A DNA stretch of 43,724 nt from NCBI GenBank assembly GCA_030680575.1, contig JAUXVI010000036.1:1-43724 (forward strand), given 5' to 3'. Both the position numbers and the translations under genes were made by a program. The stretch's first letter is position 1. Every line of letters begins with the position of its first letter. The notes below the pieces were generated by a model. The model was not told the DNA's origin and ran no database searches. It saw only the letters and a program-made list of their open reading frames with translations. Of this stretch, positions 7,700 to 16,700 are shown one piece after another. The DNA comes from Hylemonella sp. (lineage in GTDB: Bacteria > Pseudomonadota > Gammaproteobacteria > Burkholderiales > Burkholderiaceae_C).

Positions 7700-8485
7700 T
7701 CAGTGGCTGGTGCCCAGGTAGGCCTGGATCACGTCTTCGTTGTTACGCACCTCGTCCGGTACACCGTCACCAATCTTCTTGCCGTAGTCGAGCACCACAA
7801 CACGATCGGAGATGTCCATCACCACGCCCATGTCGTGCTCGATCAGCACCACGGTCGTGCCGAACTCGTCGTTGACATCGAGGATGAAGCGGCACATGTC
7901 CTGCTTCTCCTCCACGTTCATGCCGGCCATCGGCTCGTCGAGCAGCAGCACCTGCGGCTCCATCGCCAATGCCCGCCCGAGGTCGACGCGTTTTTGCAGG
8001 CCGTAGGGCAGTTGGCCGACCGGTGTCTTGCGGTGCGCCTGGATTTCCAGGAAATCGATGATGCGTTCGACCTGCTCGCGGTGGCGGATCTCCTCCCGCT
8101 CGGCCGGGCCGATGCGCAGCGCCTGCATCAGCAGGTTGCTCTTGATCTTCAGGTTGCGGCCCGACATGATGTTGTCGAGCACGCTCATGCCCTTGAACAG
8201 CGCCAGGTTCTGGAAGGTCCGTGCCACCCCCATCTCGGCCACCTGCCGGCTGTTCATGTGGTGAAAGGTCTGGCCGCGGAAGGTGATCGAGCCCTGCTGC
8301 GGCTGGTACACGCCATTGATGCAGTTGAGCATGGAGCTCTTGCCGGCGCCGTTGGGGCCGATGATGGCGCGGATCTCATGCTCGCGTACATTGAAGGAGA
8401 TGTCGGTCAGCGCCTTGACGCCGCCGAAGGAGAGGGAAATGTTCTGAACGTCCAAAATGACGTCACCCATGGGCCGTTGTTTCAT
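7700..8485 (-). CDS. livG: ABC transporter ATP-binding protein, LivG type
   Basis: Second ATPase of the importer, 261 aa. Walker A is GPNGAGKSS, the Walker B region reads VLLLDEPMAGMN and the H-loop is LIEHDMG. The ABC signature is unusual: instead of LSGGQ the family position reads LPYGLQKRVDLGRAL, which is the LivG-typical variant (YGxQRRLE). It starts at 8485, 11 bases after the acyl-CoA synthetase; an internal ATG at codon 6 is also possible. Confidence 0.92.
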   Translation of the reverse strand: MKQRPMGDVILDVQNISLSFGGVKALTDISFNVREHEIRAIIGPNGAGKSSMLNCINGVYQPQQGSITFRGQTFHHMNSRQVAEMGVARTFQNLALFKGMSVLDNIMSGRNLKIKSNLLMQALRIGPAEREEIRHREQVERIIDFLEIQAHRKTPVGQLPYGLQKRVDLGRALAMEPQVLLLDEPMAGMNVEEKQDMCRFILDVNDEFGTTVVLIEHDMGVVMDISDRVVVLDYGKKIGDGVPDEVRNNEDVIQAYLGTSH

Positions 8486-8496
8486 CTAGTCATTCC

Positions 8497-10431
8497 TCAG
8501 GCGGCCTTGGCTACGCTCGGGTAGCACTTCGCATCGCGAATCTGCAGCGTGGCCGAGACCACGCCGGTACGGCCATCCTCGAACTTCACCTGCGTTTCAA
8601 TGAACTGCTCACTGCGTCCGGTGTAGAGCGCGTCGATCAGCACCGCATACTTGTCGGCGATGAAGCCGCGCCGTACCTTGCGGGTGCGGGTCAGCTCGTC
8701 ATCGTCCGGGTCCAGCTCCTTGTGCAGCACCAGGAAGCGGGCAATCTGGGTGTCGCTCATGCCCTCTTCGGCGGCCAGGTCGGCGTTCACCTTGGCCACG
8801 CAGTCGGCCATCATGTCCAGCACCTGCTGCTTGGCGGCCAGATCGACATAACCCCCATAGGGCAGCGCCTGACGCTCGGCCCAGTTGCCCACCGCTTCGA
8901 AATCGATGTTGATGAAGGCGCAGACCTGGTCGCGGGTGTGACCGAAGCAGACCGCCTCCTTGATCTGCGGGAAGAACTTGAGCTTGTTCTCGATGTAGTT
9001 GGGCGCGAAGATGGCGCCGCTGGCCAGCTTGCCGACGTCCTTGGCGCGGTCGATGATGTGCAGATGCCCATCGTGGTCGATCACACCCGCGTCACCGGTA
9101 TGGAAGTAGCCCTGCTCATCGATCACCTCGGCAGTGGCATCGGGCCGCTTGTAATACTCCTTGAGCACCGAAACGCCGCGCACCAGCACTTCACCGTTGT
9201 CTGCAATCTTGATCTCGATGCCCGGCGCCGCCTCGCCCACGCTGTTGAGCTTGACGCGGCCGTTCTTCTGGATGCAGACGTAAGCGCAGGTCTCGGTCTG
9301 GCCATAAAGCTGCTTGAGGTTGATGCCGATGGAGCGGTAGAAGCGGAACAGGTCCGGCCCGATGGCCGCACCGGCCGTGTAGGCCACGCGGATGCGGCTC
9401 AGGCCCAGCACGTTGCGCAGCGGCCCGTAGACCAGCACATTGCCCAAGGCATACAGCAGACGGTCCGTCAGCGGGACCTGGTGACCATCCAGGATCTCGG
9501 CACCGCAGCGGCGCGCCACCGCCATGAACTTCTGGTACAGCCAGCGCTTCGGCGCCGCGGCATCTTCCATGCGGATCGACACCGAGGTCAGCATGCTCTC
9601 GAACACGCGCGGCGGTGCAAAGTAATAGCTGGGACCGATCTCGCGCAGGTCGATGGAGACCGTGGCCGCCGACTCGGGGCAGTTGATGGTGAAACCCGCC
9701 ACCAGCCACTGCGCAATCGAGAACAGGTGGTCACCCACCCAGGCCGGCGGCAGGTAGGAGATGATGTTGTCGTCGGGGTTCAGGCCGTCCACCTCCACGC
9801 CACCGCGCGCCGAGTTGATGAAGCTGGCATGCGTCTGGCACACGCCCTTGGGCCGCCCGGTGGTGCCGGAGGTGTAGAGAATGACGGACACGTCGCTCGC
9901 TTGTCCCTGCTCGACCGAGTCCTTGTAAAAAGCCGGGTGCGCGCGCTCGTACTCGCGACCCAGTTCGAACAGGCGCTCGACACTGATCAGCCCTTCGTGT
10001 TTGTAGTTGCGCAGACCGCGCGGATCGTCATAGATGATGTGCTTCAGGCTGGGCACGGTTTCGCGCAGCTCCAGCAGCTTGTCCACCTGCTCCTGGTTCT
10101 CGGCAAACACGAATTCGATTTCGGCATCTTCCAGCACAAAGGCCATTTCACTGGCCACTGCATCCTGGTACATCGGCACCGGCACGCCGCGCAGGCTTTG
10201 CGCCACCAGAAAGGACAGGTACAGGTGGGGCCGGTTGTCGCCGATGATGGCCAGGTTGTGCCCGGGCTGGAAACCGAGCGCCGCCAGGCCGCAGCTCATC
10301 AGGCGCACATCCTCAGCGGCACGCGCCCAGCTCCAGGTCTGCCAGATGCCGTACTCCTTCTCACGCAAAGCGGGCGCTTGCGGGCGCTCGGCGGCATGCT
10401 TGAGCAGGAGTCGCGGAAAAGTCGTCTGCAT
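8497..10431 (-). CDS. AMP-dependent synthetase / long-chain-acyl-CoA synthetase-type ligase
   Basis: Adenylate-forming enzyme (ANL superfamily, 644 aa) that would convert a carboxylic acid, ATP and CoA to acyl-CoA, AMP and PPi. The P-loop VILYTSGTTGRPKG is intact near residues 182-195, the A5 motif reads LKQLYGQTETCAY, and the hinge region YFHTGDAGVIDHDGHLHIIDRAKD is complete. Length and pattern resemble the long-chain/bubblegum-type synthetases. It is the first gene of the minus-strand operon, with AAGGAATT just upstream of ATG 10431. Association with a liv-type importer is typical of systems that activate the imported acid on entry; chain length or aromatic nature of the substrate cannot be told from sequence. 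Confidence 0.9.
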   Translation of the reverse strand: MQTTFPRLLLKHAAERPQAPALREKEYGIWQTWSWARAAEDVRLMSCGLAALGFQPGHNLAIIGDNRPHLYLSFLVAQSLRGVPVPMYQDAVASEMAFVLEDAEIEFVFAENQEQVDKLLELRETVPSLKHIIYDDPRGLRNYKHEGLISVERLFELGREYERAHPAFYKDSVEQGQASDVSVILYTSGTTGRPKGVCQTHASFINSARGGVEVDGLNPDDNIISYLPPAWVGDHLFSIAQWLVAGFTINCPESAATVSIDLREIGPSYYFAPPRVFESMLTSVSIRMEDAAAPKRWLYQKFMAVARRCGAEILDGHQVPLTDRLLYALGNVLVYGPLRNVLGLSRIRVAYTAGAAIGPDLFRFYRSIGINLKQLYGQTETCAYVCIQKNGRVKLNSVGEAAPGIEIKIADNGEVLVRGVSVLKEYYKRPDATAEVIDEQGYFHTGDAGVIDHDGHLHIIDRAKDVGKLASGAIFAPNYIENKLKFFPQIKEAVCFGHTRDQVCAFINIDFEAVGNWAERQALPYGGYVDLAAKQQVLDMMADCVAKVNADLAAEEGMSDTQIARFLVLHKELDPDDDELTRTRKVRRGFIADKYAVLIDALYTGRSEQFIETQVKFEDGRTGVVSATLQIRDAKCYPSVAKAA

Positions 10432-10519
10432 CCCAATTCCTTATTACTACGTTTCTCGGCACGGCGCGAAGGCCCTGCACTGACATGGCGCGAATGGTAG
10501 GCTTCGATTTGACGTTATG

Positions 10520-10537
10520 TTGTCGTTCCGACGACAA
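10520..10537. promoter_or_regulatory. Palindromic operator candidate 1 in divergent promoter
   Basis: TTGTCGT and ACGACAA (7-bp arms) are separated by four bases. The site is 60 bases upstream of the Crp/Fnr-type regulator gene and about 90 upstream of the acyl-CoA synthetase. Its shape (TTG..N..CAA) resembles Crp/Fnr half sites, so the divergently encoded regulator is the natural candidate to bind it. That assignment is inference. Confidence 0.6.
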
Positions 10538-10538
10538 T

Positions 10539-10554
10539 CTAGGGTAGTCCCTAG
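10539..10554. promoter_or_regulatory. Palindromic operator candidate 2 in divergent promoter
   Basis: CTAGGG and CCCTAG form a perfect 6-4-6 inverted repeat one base away from the first palindrome. A CCCTAGGG palindrome also occurs at 38490-38497, upstream of the TRAP operon, so this may be the site of a factor shared between organic-acid uptake operons. Confidence 0.5.
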
Positions 10555-10596
10555 GTGGTAATTTCCCTTGCCGTCTGCCCCCGACTCTTTACCCTG

Positions 10597-11307
10597 ATGT
10601 CCCGCGACCCAACCCTCCACCAGCGCCGCCGCGCGCCCACCCCCGCCGAACTGGCCGGCATCCCCTGGCTGGCCCTGCTGTCGCCAACGGAACGAGAGAT
10701 CGCTCTGGCCGACCTGAAAATCGGTGAAGCCCAGCCGGGCGACCTGATCTGCCGCATTGGCCGTCCCGTCACCTACTGGTTCGGCGTGGTCGACGGTCTG
10801 TTGAAGATGAGCGGCGAAAACGCCGACGGCCAGACCCTCACCTTTGCCGGCCTGCCGCCGGGCGGCTGGTTCGGCGAGGGCACCGCCCTCAAGCGCGAGA
10901 TCTACCGCTACAACGTGCAGACCTTGCGCAAAAGCCTGGTGGCCGGCCTGCCGGTGGACACCTTCCACCGCCTGCTGGACCATTCGATCGGCTTCAACCG
11001 CTTTGTCATGAACCAGCTCAATGAGCGACTGGCCCAGTTCATCGCTGCGCGCGAGATCGACCGCATGAACAACCCGGACCTGCGGGTGGCGCGTAACCTG
11101 GCCGCCCTGTTCAACCCGGTGCTCTACCCCGGCGTGGGTGAGGTGCTGCGCATCACGCAACAGGAGCTGGCCTACCTGGTGGGCCTGTCGCGCCAGCGGG
11201 TCAACGAAGCCCTGGCCGCACTGGAGGCACAGGGCACGATCCGCGTCGAGTACGGCGGCCTGCGCGTGCTGGACCTGCCGGCGTTGCGCTCCCGCATGTT
11301 TTCATGA
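10597..11307 (+). CDS. Crp/Fnr-family transcriptional regulator
   Basis: 236-aa one-component regulator. Residues about 30-130 form the cyclic-nucleotide-binding-like beta barrel ([25 protein letters not shown], then [10 protein letters not shown]), and the C-terminal 70 residues hold the winged helix with recognition region [24 protein letters not shown]. There is no N-terminal cysteine cluster, so it is not an oxygen-sensing Fe-S FNR. ATG 10597 (MSRDP) is preferred; the frame extends 14 codons further up but would enter the promoter palindromes. It is divergent from the acyl-CoA synthetase/liv operon and shares its promoter region, so it most likely controls that operon. The effector could be a CoA thioester or small ligand, which is not shown. 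Confidence 0.9.
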   Translation: MSRDPTLHQRRRAPTPAELAGIPWLALLSPTEREIALADLKIGEAQPGDLICRIGRPVTYWFGVVDGLLKMSGENADGQTLTFAGLPPGGWFGEGTALKREIYRYNVQTLRKSLVAGLPVDTFHRLLDHSIGFNRFVMNQLNERLAQFIAAREIDRMNNPDLRVARNLAALFNPVLYPGVGEVLRITQQELAYLVGLSRQRVNEALAALEAQGTIRVEYGGLRVLDLPALRSRMFS

Positions 11308-11344
11308 CAAATCCGACCCCAGCCCGCGTAAAATATGCGCAACA

Positions 11345-11365
11345 AGCTACTAAAACTATAGCAAA
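11345..11365. repeat. Short interspersed palindromic core (GCTAC..TATAGC)
   Basis: The sequence around GCTACTAAAACTATAGC sits immediately before the rluF start. It resembles the GCTAT..ATAGC core inside srkA (21158-21174) and, from memory, a very common Comamonadaceae intergenic element. Confidence 0.4.
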
Positions 11366-11366
11366 C

Positions 11367-12281
11367 ATGTCCGAACAAAATCCCCCCAACAAGTTCCGCC
11401 GCGCGGCCCCGCCGCCCGCAAAGGCGCCCATTCCCGCCGGCCAGACCAACACGGCGGCCCATGGCGCCAACGGCACCGTGCGCCTGAACAAGCGCATGGC
11501 AGAACTCGGCATGGCGTCGCGCCGCGAGGCCGATGCCTGGATCGCCAAGGGCTGGGTCAAGGTCAATGGCAAGGTGGCCGAGATGGGCATGCAGGTCGAC
11601 CCGGACGTGGCGATCGAGATCGACCCCCAAGCCCGGGGCCAGCAGGCGACCCAGGTCACCATCCTGCTCAACAAGCCGATCGGTTATGTCAGCGGCCAGG
11701 CCGAGGACGGGCACGAACCCGCCACCGTGTTGATCCAGCCGCAGAACCGCTGGCGCGACGACAACGCCCGCTACTTCTTTAACCCCTCGCAGCTGCGCGG
11801 CCTGGCACCGGCCGGCCGGCTGGACATCGACTCCACCGGCCTGCTGGTGCTGACGCAGGACGGCCGCGTGGCGCGCCAGCTCATCGGCGAAGACTCGGTG
11901 ATGGAAAAGGAATACCTGGTGCGGGTGGTCTACACCGGCGCCGACCCGACGGCCGGCGCACCGACCCAGCTCTCGCGCATCGACGATGACGACCCGGTCA
12001 GTACCAATGTGCAGGCGGTCTTCCCGCCGGCCATGCTGGCGCGCCTGCGCCACGGCCTGAGCCTGGACGGCCAGGCCTTGAAACCCGCCAAGGTGGAATG
12101 GCAAAACCCGGAGCAGCTGCGTTTTGTGCTGACCGAAGGCAAGAAGCGCCAGATCCGGCGCATGTGCGAACTGGTCGGCCTGAAAGTCGTGGGCCTGAAA
12201 CGCGTGCGCATCGGGGGCGTCATGCTTGGCAACCTGCCGGTGGGGCAGTGGCGCTATCTGGCGCCGCACGAAAAATTCTGA
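11367..12281 (+). CDS. rluF: 23S rRNA pseudouridine synthase, RsuA/RluF type
   Basis: 304-aa enzyme of the RsuA/RluB/E/F family, which isomerises a uridine in rRNA. After a Pro/Ala-rich tail of about 35 residues comes an S4 RNA-binding domain ([21 protein letters not shown]... VKVNGK), then the catalytic domain with the motif [14 protein letters not shown], whose Asp is the nucleophile. Later blocks EKEYLVRV and [23 protein letters not shown] match the RluF/RluB group. RluF is the best guess among the paralogues, based on size and the S4-catalytic arrangement. ATG 11367 (MSEQN) is preferred to an upstream ATG at 11304, which would overlap the regulator. Confidence 0.85.
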   Translation: MSEQNPPNKFRRAAPPPAKAPIPAGQTNTAAHGANGTVRLNKRMAELGMASRREADAWIAKGWVKVNGKVAEMGMQVDPDVAIEIDPQARGQQATQVTILLNKPIGYVSGQAEDGHEPATVLIQPQNRWRDDNARYFFNPSQLRGLAPAGRLDIDSTGLLVLTQDGRVARQLIGEDSVMEKEYLVRVVYTGADPTAGAPTQLSRIDDDDPVSTNVQAVFPPAMLARLRHGLSLDGQALKPAKVEWQNPEQLRFVLTEGKKRQIRRMCELVGLKVVGLKRVRIGGVMLGNLPVGQWRYLAPHEKF

Positions 12282-12296
12282 TTTTTCCTCGCTCAG

Positions 12297-12369
12297 CACG
12301 GAGGAAGGCCATGGGCGGCCGCCTCATAGGGCCTCCCAAATCGTTGGCCGCCCATGGCCTTCCTCCGTG
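12297..12369. repeat. Perfect 24-bp inverted repeat upstream of htpG
   Basis: CACGGAGGAAGGCCATGGGC plus GGCC (12297-12320) is the exact reverse complement of 12346-12369, with a 25-base spacer. No U-run follows on either strand. It sits between rluF and the htpG promoter. It could end rluF transcription by a Rho-assisted route, protect mRNA, or be the remnant of a small mobile palindromic element. Confidence 0.85.
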
Positions 12370-12408
12370 AACCCAGGTGCGCCAACGACCCAACGCCAAC
12401 CCCGGGGC

Positions 12409-12436
12409 CTTGAAACCTCAAAGAGGCGCCCATAAT
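12409..12436 (+). promoter_or_regulatory. RpoH (sigma-32)-type promoter of htpG
   Basis: CTTGAAA (12409-12415), a 13-base spacer and CCCATAAT (12429-12436) match the heat-shock sigma consensus (CTTGAA, 13-17 bases, CCCCATnT) closely. It lies 66 bases before the htpG start, where this promoter is expected. Confidence 0.8.
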
Positions 12437-12501
12437 TCGAAGGTTTGCGCGCACCACCATCGGTGCGCCACCCTGTTTGAACCCCAACTGTTTGCCTACC
12501 C

Positions 12502-14433
12502 ATGAGCAAGAAAACCCATTCCTTCCAGGCCGAAGTTGCCCAGCTGCTGCACCTCGTCACCCACTCGCTCTATTCCAACCAGGAAATCTTCCTGCGCGAG
12601 CTGATCTCCAACGCGTCTGACGCCTGCGACAAGCTGCGCTTCGAAGCGCTGAACAACGCCGCGCTGTACGAGGATGCGCCCGAGCTGCAGGTGCGCGTGA
12701 GCTTCGACAAGGCCGCACGCACGCTGACCATCACCGACAACGGTATCGGCATGAGCGCGCAGGAGGCGATTGACCACCTGGGCACCATCGCCAAGAGCGG
12801 CACACGCGACTTCATGAGCCGCCTCTCGGGCGACCAGAAAACCACCGCCTCCGAGCAGGGCCAGCTGATCGGCCAGTTCGGTGTCGGCTTCTACTCCGGC
12901 TTCATCGTGGCCGACAAGATCACCGTCGAGTCGCGCCGTGCCGGCCTGAAGGCCGAAGAGGGCGTGCGCTGGACCAGCGGCGGCAGCGGCGACTTCGAGG
13001 TCGAAGCCATCACGCGTGCGCAACGCGGCACCAGCGTCATCCTGCACCTGCGCGAAGATGCCGACGAGTACCTGAATGGCTGGAAAGTCAAGAGCATCAT
13101 CGCCAAGTACTCGGACCACATCTCCCTGCCCATCCTGATGCAGAAGGAAGAGTGGAAGGAAGGCGAGAACGACCAGCCGGGCGAGATGGTCACCACCGAC
13201 GAATGGGAAACCGTCAACAAGGCCAGCGCGCTGTGGACGCGCGCCAAGAAGGACATCACCCAGGAACAGTACGAAGACTTCTACAAGGCCATCAGCCACG
13301 ACTTCGAAGCCCCGCTGACCTGGAGTCACAACCGCGTGGAAGGCGGCACCGAGTACACCCAGCTGCTCTACATCCCGGCCAAGGCGCCGATGGACCTGTG
13401 GAACCGCGACAAAAAGGGCGGCCTCAAGCTCTATGTGAAACGCGTCTTCATCATGGACGATGCCGAGGCGTTGCTGCCCAGCTACCTGCGCTTCGTCAAG
13501 GGTGTGGTCGACTCGGCCGACCTGCCGCTCAACGTCAGCCGCGAACTGCTGCAGGAAAGCCGCGACGTGCGCGCCATCCGCGACGGCAACACAAGGCGCG
13601 TACTCGGCCTGCTGGAAGACCTGGCCAAGCACGATGTGCCGGCTGCGGACGCCAGCGAGGAAGACAAGGCCCATGCCGGCAAGTTCACCAAGTTCTACGC
13701 CGAGTTCGGTAGCGTGCTGAAGGAAGGCCTGGGCGAGGACTTCGCCAACCGCGAGCGCCTTGCCAAACTGCTGCGTTTTGCCTCCACCAGCTCGGACACG
13801 CCCAGCGTGTCGCTGGCCGACTACAAGGCCCGCATGAAGGAAGGCCAGGAAGCGATCTACTACATCACCGCCGAAACCCTGGCCGCCGCCAAGAACAGCC
13901 CGCAGCTCGAAGTGTTCAAGAAGAAGGGCATCGAGGTGCTGCTGATGACCGACCGCGTCGACGAGTGGGCGCTGAACTACCTGCAGGACTTCGACGGCAC
14001 GCCGCTGCAATCGGTCGCCAAGGGCGCGGTGGACCTGGGCAAGCTGCAGGACGAGGCCGAGAAGAAAGCCGCCGAGGAAGCGGCCGAAACCTTCAAGCCC
14101 ACGCTGGCCAAACTGAAAGAGGCCCTGAAGGACAAGGCCGAGGACGTGCGCGTCACCACCCGCCTGGTCGATTCACCGGCCTGCCTGGTGGTGCAGGACG
14201 GCGGCATGAGCACGCAGCTGGCGCGCCTGCTGAAACAGGCCGGCCAGAAAGCGCCCGACAGCAAGCCGGTGCTGGAGGTGAACCCCGAGCACCCGCTGGT
14301 CAAGAAGCTCGACGGCTCGGTGCACTTCAACGACCTGGCCCACATCCTGTTCGACCAGGCCTTGCTGGCCGAGGGCGGGCTGCCGGAGGACCCGGCGGCG
14401 TATGTGAAGCGGGTCAATGCGCTGTTGGTCTGA
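12502..14433 (+). CDS. htpG: Molecular chaperone HtpG (bacterial Hsp90)
   Basis: 643-aa cytosolic ATP-dependent chaperone of normal length. The N-terminal GHKL ATPase domain shows the Hsp90 signature [18 protein letters not shown] at residues 24-41, the Asp of TITDNGIGM and the lid region [15 protein letters not shown]. The middle domain carries the catalytic-loop [16 protein letters not shown], and the C-terminal dimerisation domain ends in an ordinary way without the eukaryotic MEEVD tail. An RpoH-like promoter precedes the gene and a strong hairpin terminator follows, so it is a single-gene heat-shock unit. Confidence 0.98.
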   Translation: MSKKTHSFQAEVAQLLHLVTHSLYSNQEIFLRELISNASDACDKLRFEALNNAALYEDAPELQVRVSFDKAARTLTITDNGIGMSAQEAIDHLGTIAKSGTRDFMSRLSGDQKTTASEQGQLIGQFGVGFYSGFIVADKITVESRRAGLKAEEGVRWTSGGSGDFEVEAITRAQRGTSVILHLREDADEYLNGWKVKSIIAKYSDHISLPILMQKEEWKEGENDQPGEMVTTDEWETVNKASALWTRAKKDITQEQYEDFYKAISHDFEAPLTWSHNRVEGGTEYTQLLYIPAKAPMDLWNRDKKGGLKLYVKRVFIMDDAEALLPSYLRFVKGVVDSADLPLNVSRELLQESRDVRAIRDGNTRRVLGLLEDLAKHDVPAADASEEDKAHAGKFTKFYAEFGSVLKEGLGEDFANRERLAKLLRFASTSSDTPSVSLADYKARMKEGQEAIYYITAETLAAAKNSPQLEVFKKKGIEVLLMTDRVDEWALNYLQDFDGTPLQSVAKGAVDLGKLQDEAEKKAAEEAAETFKPTLAKLKEALKDKAEDVRVTTRLVDSPACLVVQDGGMSTQLARLLKQAGQKAPDSKPVLEVNPEHPLVKKLDGSVHFNDLAHILFDQALLAEGGLPEDPAAYVKRVNALLV

Positions 14434-14457
14434 TAGCCGACGGACCCGTTACAACAG

Positions 14458-14485
14458 GAAAGCCGCCTTCGGGCGGCTTTTCTTT
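14458..14485 (+). terminator. Rho-independent terminator of htpG
   Basis: AAAGCCGCC-TTC-GGGCGGCTTTT, a GC-rich stem with a U-run (TTTTCTTT), begins 24 bases after the htpG stop. Confidence 0.93.
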
Positions 14486-14602
14486 GAGGCACCAATTCTG
14501 CAGTTGGACGGCTGCGGATGCTTGCCTGCAAGCAAAGCGGTCGCTCAACGTTTGAAATCACCGGCCAACGCAGCCTTTCGCGCAGGCCCGTGGATTGAGA
14601 GT

Positions 14603-15382
14603 TTAGAACTCGGTGCCATTTATGTTCTTAAGCTCTGCAAGCATTCTGAACCCCATAGACAGGGCTTCATGAGCATACTCCTCGGGTATGTACTGCCCGT
14701 GAATGGCGGCATTACAAACCTTCAGTACGTAGTCAAAGGAACCCTCGATTCCTTCGTAATTCGGGTACTGCCGAACGAACTGAAGGAATAACGAACGCGC
14801 CGAAAGAAATTTCGTGTTTTCGTTGGATGTAAGGGAAGCCTTGGGATGTTTATCGAGGATACGACGCAGTTCCTTTTCGAGTTGCATCCGGAGCTTCGCA
14901 AGGGCGTAGTTCAGGTCATTTCCTTCTGACGCCAAGAACTGTTCGATTTCCTCCTCAATTTGCGACTTTTCTGTTTTTGTTTTTAGAGTCGAATCGAGGT
15001 CCTCATTTGCCTGTGTTGCCTCGTTACGATCTGGAAGATTGACGTTTATAGTTTGGCTGACGGTATTGCTGATTGCTGAAACAAGGCTCGTGTATGCGGA
15101 GAGAGTTGATCGGGTTTCATCTTTAAACTGCTTCACTTCCTCCTTGATCTCTTTGACCCGTGCTTCGTACTCAAAGAGCTGCCCGAATTTCAGCTTCTTT
15201 GACTCGGGAAGCATGAAGAGAAACAGAGCAAGTGCTAAGTAGCTCCCACTTGTGCCATCAAGAGGCTTGCTCGGAGGCACTCCGACGACCACGCAGAAGG
15301 CGTAAAGAAAGTACGCGGCCAGTAGGTAGCAAAGCGTTGGAAATACATTGGCTCCCGATATTTTGCTAATGAGTTCGCGCAT
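14603..15382 (-). CDS. Orphan membrane/coiled-coil protein, AT-rich, DUF4145-like C-terminus
   Basis: I do not recognise a named family over the full length. The 259-aa protein has two hydrophobic segments at about residues 14-35 and 43-60, then a long charged helical stretch to about residue 170 (ARVKEIKEEVKQFKDE..., later KTEKSQIEEEIEQF) likely to be coiled coil. The C-terminal block VLKVCNAAIHGQYIPEEYAHEALSMG, split here as CNAAIHG around residue 227, resembles DUF4145-type domains; that match is by eye only. Base composition is visibly AT-richer than all neighbours and codon use differs, so it was probably acquired. It stands alone between htpG and the second liv operon. An accessory or defence role is possible but unsupported. 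Confidence 0.75.
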   Translation of the reverse strand: MRELISKISGANVFPTLCYLLAAYFLYAFCVVVGVPPSKPLDGTSGSYLALALFLFMLPESKKLKFGQLFEYEARVKEIKEEVKQFKDETRSTLSAYTSLVSAISNTVSQTINVNLPDRNEATQANEDLDSTLKTKTEKSQIEEEIEQFLASEGNDLNYALAKLRMQLEKELRRILDKHPKASLTSNENTKFLSARSLFLQFVRQYPNYEGIEGSFDYVLKVCNAAIHGQYIPEEYAHEALSMGFRMLAELKNINGTEF

Positions 15383-15854
15383 AGGAGATTCCGAGTTCTA
15401 ACGTAATATGGCCCGCAAAAGCGCGGCATGGCATGGACGGATGTTCATCCTGGCGCCTCCCTGGCTGCAAGCTATGTGCTTGTGTTGTTTGAAGATTGCG
15501 AGCCAATATAGCGCCGTACCACGTTCATCACAAGCCGCAAAACCCGCAGCGGTGGCGCGCCGCACTTGCACCGAGGCGCTCACGCCGCATCACGCAGCAA
15601 GCCCGCGTACTGCTGCGCCGTCACCGCATGCGCCCGACCAAAGCCGGTCACGTAGTGCAAGAGCTGCGGCGTATTCAGATGCAGCAGGCTGACCGCCGGT
15701 GCTCCACTCAGAAGAGACGGCCGACCGCGAACTAGCGGCTGGCCGTTTGTCGTTTGGCGTCCGGATCGATACAACACCTAAGACGTCATAGGTATTTTTT
15801 CATAGGTACTTACACCCATGAGGAAGCAGCAGGGCCTCGATAAGATGGCCCGCA
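15383..15854. other. 470 bases without a convincing gene
   Basis: The left half is AT-richer and seems part of the acquired patch with the orphan gene. On the minus strand a 65-codon frame (GTG 15777 to 15580) ends LNTPQLLHYVTGFGRAHAV..., which looks like the tail of a real protein. It has no ribosome site and no recognisable family, so it may be a decayed fragment. The right end holds CATAGGTA twice (near 15788 and 15801) shortly upstream of the second liv operon, the only hint of a promoter region. Confidence 0.5.
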
Positions 15855-16625
15855 ATGAGCAACATCATTCTGCAAACGCACAAGCTGACCAAAGAGTTCA
15901 AGGGATTCACGGCCGTCAGCCAGGTCGACTTGGCCGTGGTGAGCGGCTCCATCCATGCGCTGATCGGGCCCAACGGCGCCGGCAAGACCACCTGCTTCAA
16001 CCTGCTGACCAAATTTCTGGAGCCGACCAGCGGCAGCATCCTCTTCAACGGCATTGACATCACGCGCGAGCGACCAGCGCAGATTGCGCGCCGCGGCATC
16101 ATCCGCTCGTTCCAGATCTCCGCGGTTTTCCCCCATCTGACGCTGCTGGAGAACGTGCGCATTGCCTTGCAGCGCCAGCTCGGCACGGCCTACCATTTCT
16201 GGAAAAGCGAACGCACGCTGGACCAGCTCAACGAGCGCGCGCTGGCGCTGCTGGCCGAAGTGGGCCTGGAGTCCTGGGCGAATGAGCTGACCGTCAACTT
16301 GTCCTACGGCCACAAGCGCGCACTGGAGATCGCCACCACCCTGGCCATGGAGCCGGAGCTGATGCTGCTGGACGAACCGACCCAGGGCATGGGCCACGAA
16401 GATGTGGACCGCGTCACCCAGCTGATCAAGAAAGTCTCTGCCGGCCGCACCATCCTGATGGTGGAGCACAACATGGGGGTGGTCTCCACCATTGCCGACA
16501 CCATCACCGTGCTGCAACGTGGCGCTGTGCTGGCCGAAGGCCCGTATGCCGAAGTCTCGCGCAACCCGCAGGTGATGGAAGCCTATATGGGCACCACCGC
16601 TGGCGAGTTGCAGGGAGCGCATTGA
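15855..16625 (+). CDS. livG: ABC transporter ATP-binding protein, LivG type (second system)
   Basis: 256-aa ATPase opening the second HAAT-type importer. Walker A GPNGAGKTT, the LivG-style signature LSYGHKRALEIATTL, Walker B LMLLDEPTQGMG and H-loop MVEHNMG are intact. The ATG at 15855 fits the family N-terminus (MSNIILQTHKLTKEFKGFTAV). The start of livF follows only after a 160-base gap containing a hairpin repeat. Confidence 0.93.
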   Translation: MSNIILQTHKLTKEFKGFTAVSQVDLAVVSGSIHALIGPNGAGKTTCFNLLTKFLEPTSGSILFNGIDITRERPAQIARRGIIRSFQISAVFPHLTLLENVRIALQRQLGTAYHFWKSERTLDQLNERALALLAEVGLESWANELTVNLSYGHKRALEIATTLAMEPELMLLDEPTQGMGHEDVDRVTQLIKKVSAGRTILMVEHNMGVVSTIADTITVLQRGAVLAEGPYAEVSRNPQVMEAYMGTTAGELQGAH

Positions 16626-16630
16626 TGAAG

Positions 16631-16700
16631 CACCCCCTGAGCCGCTACGCGTCTCCCCCCTCTCTCGCCTGCGGCGGGAGGGGGGCGGCACCGACGGACC
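16631..16700 (+). repeat. REP-like hairpin element after livG stop (copy 2)
   Basis: It begins CACCCCCTGAGCCGCTACGCG five bases after the livG stop, then forms CCCCCCTC against GAGGGGGG. It is a diverged copy of the element at 4209-4275 in the same orientation relative to transcription. Immediately after it, ACCGGCT-G-AGCCGGT (16698-16712) makes a further small stem. Confidence 0.75.

Noticed and set aside
8722..10500. Plus-strand frame of 592 codons
   Set aside because: Antisense to the acyl-CoA synthetase, which shows an intact P-loop and hinge.
10597..11307. Oxygen-sensing FNR
   Set aside because: The N-terminal cysteines that hold the 4Fe-4S cluster are absent, so the FNR box at 25352-25365 is presumably read by another protein.
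12297..12369. Inverted repeat as a simple Rho-independent terminator of rluF
   Set aside because: Arms are far longer than usual and no T-run follows; kept only as a structural repeat.
12496..14010. Minus-strand frame of 504 codons
   Set aside because: Antisense to htpG, which is unmistakable.
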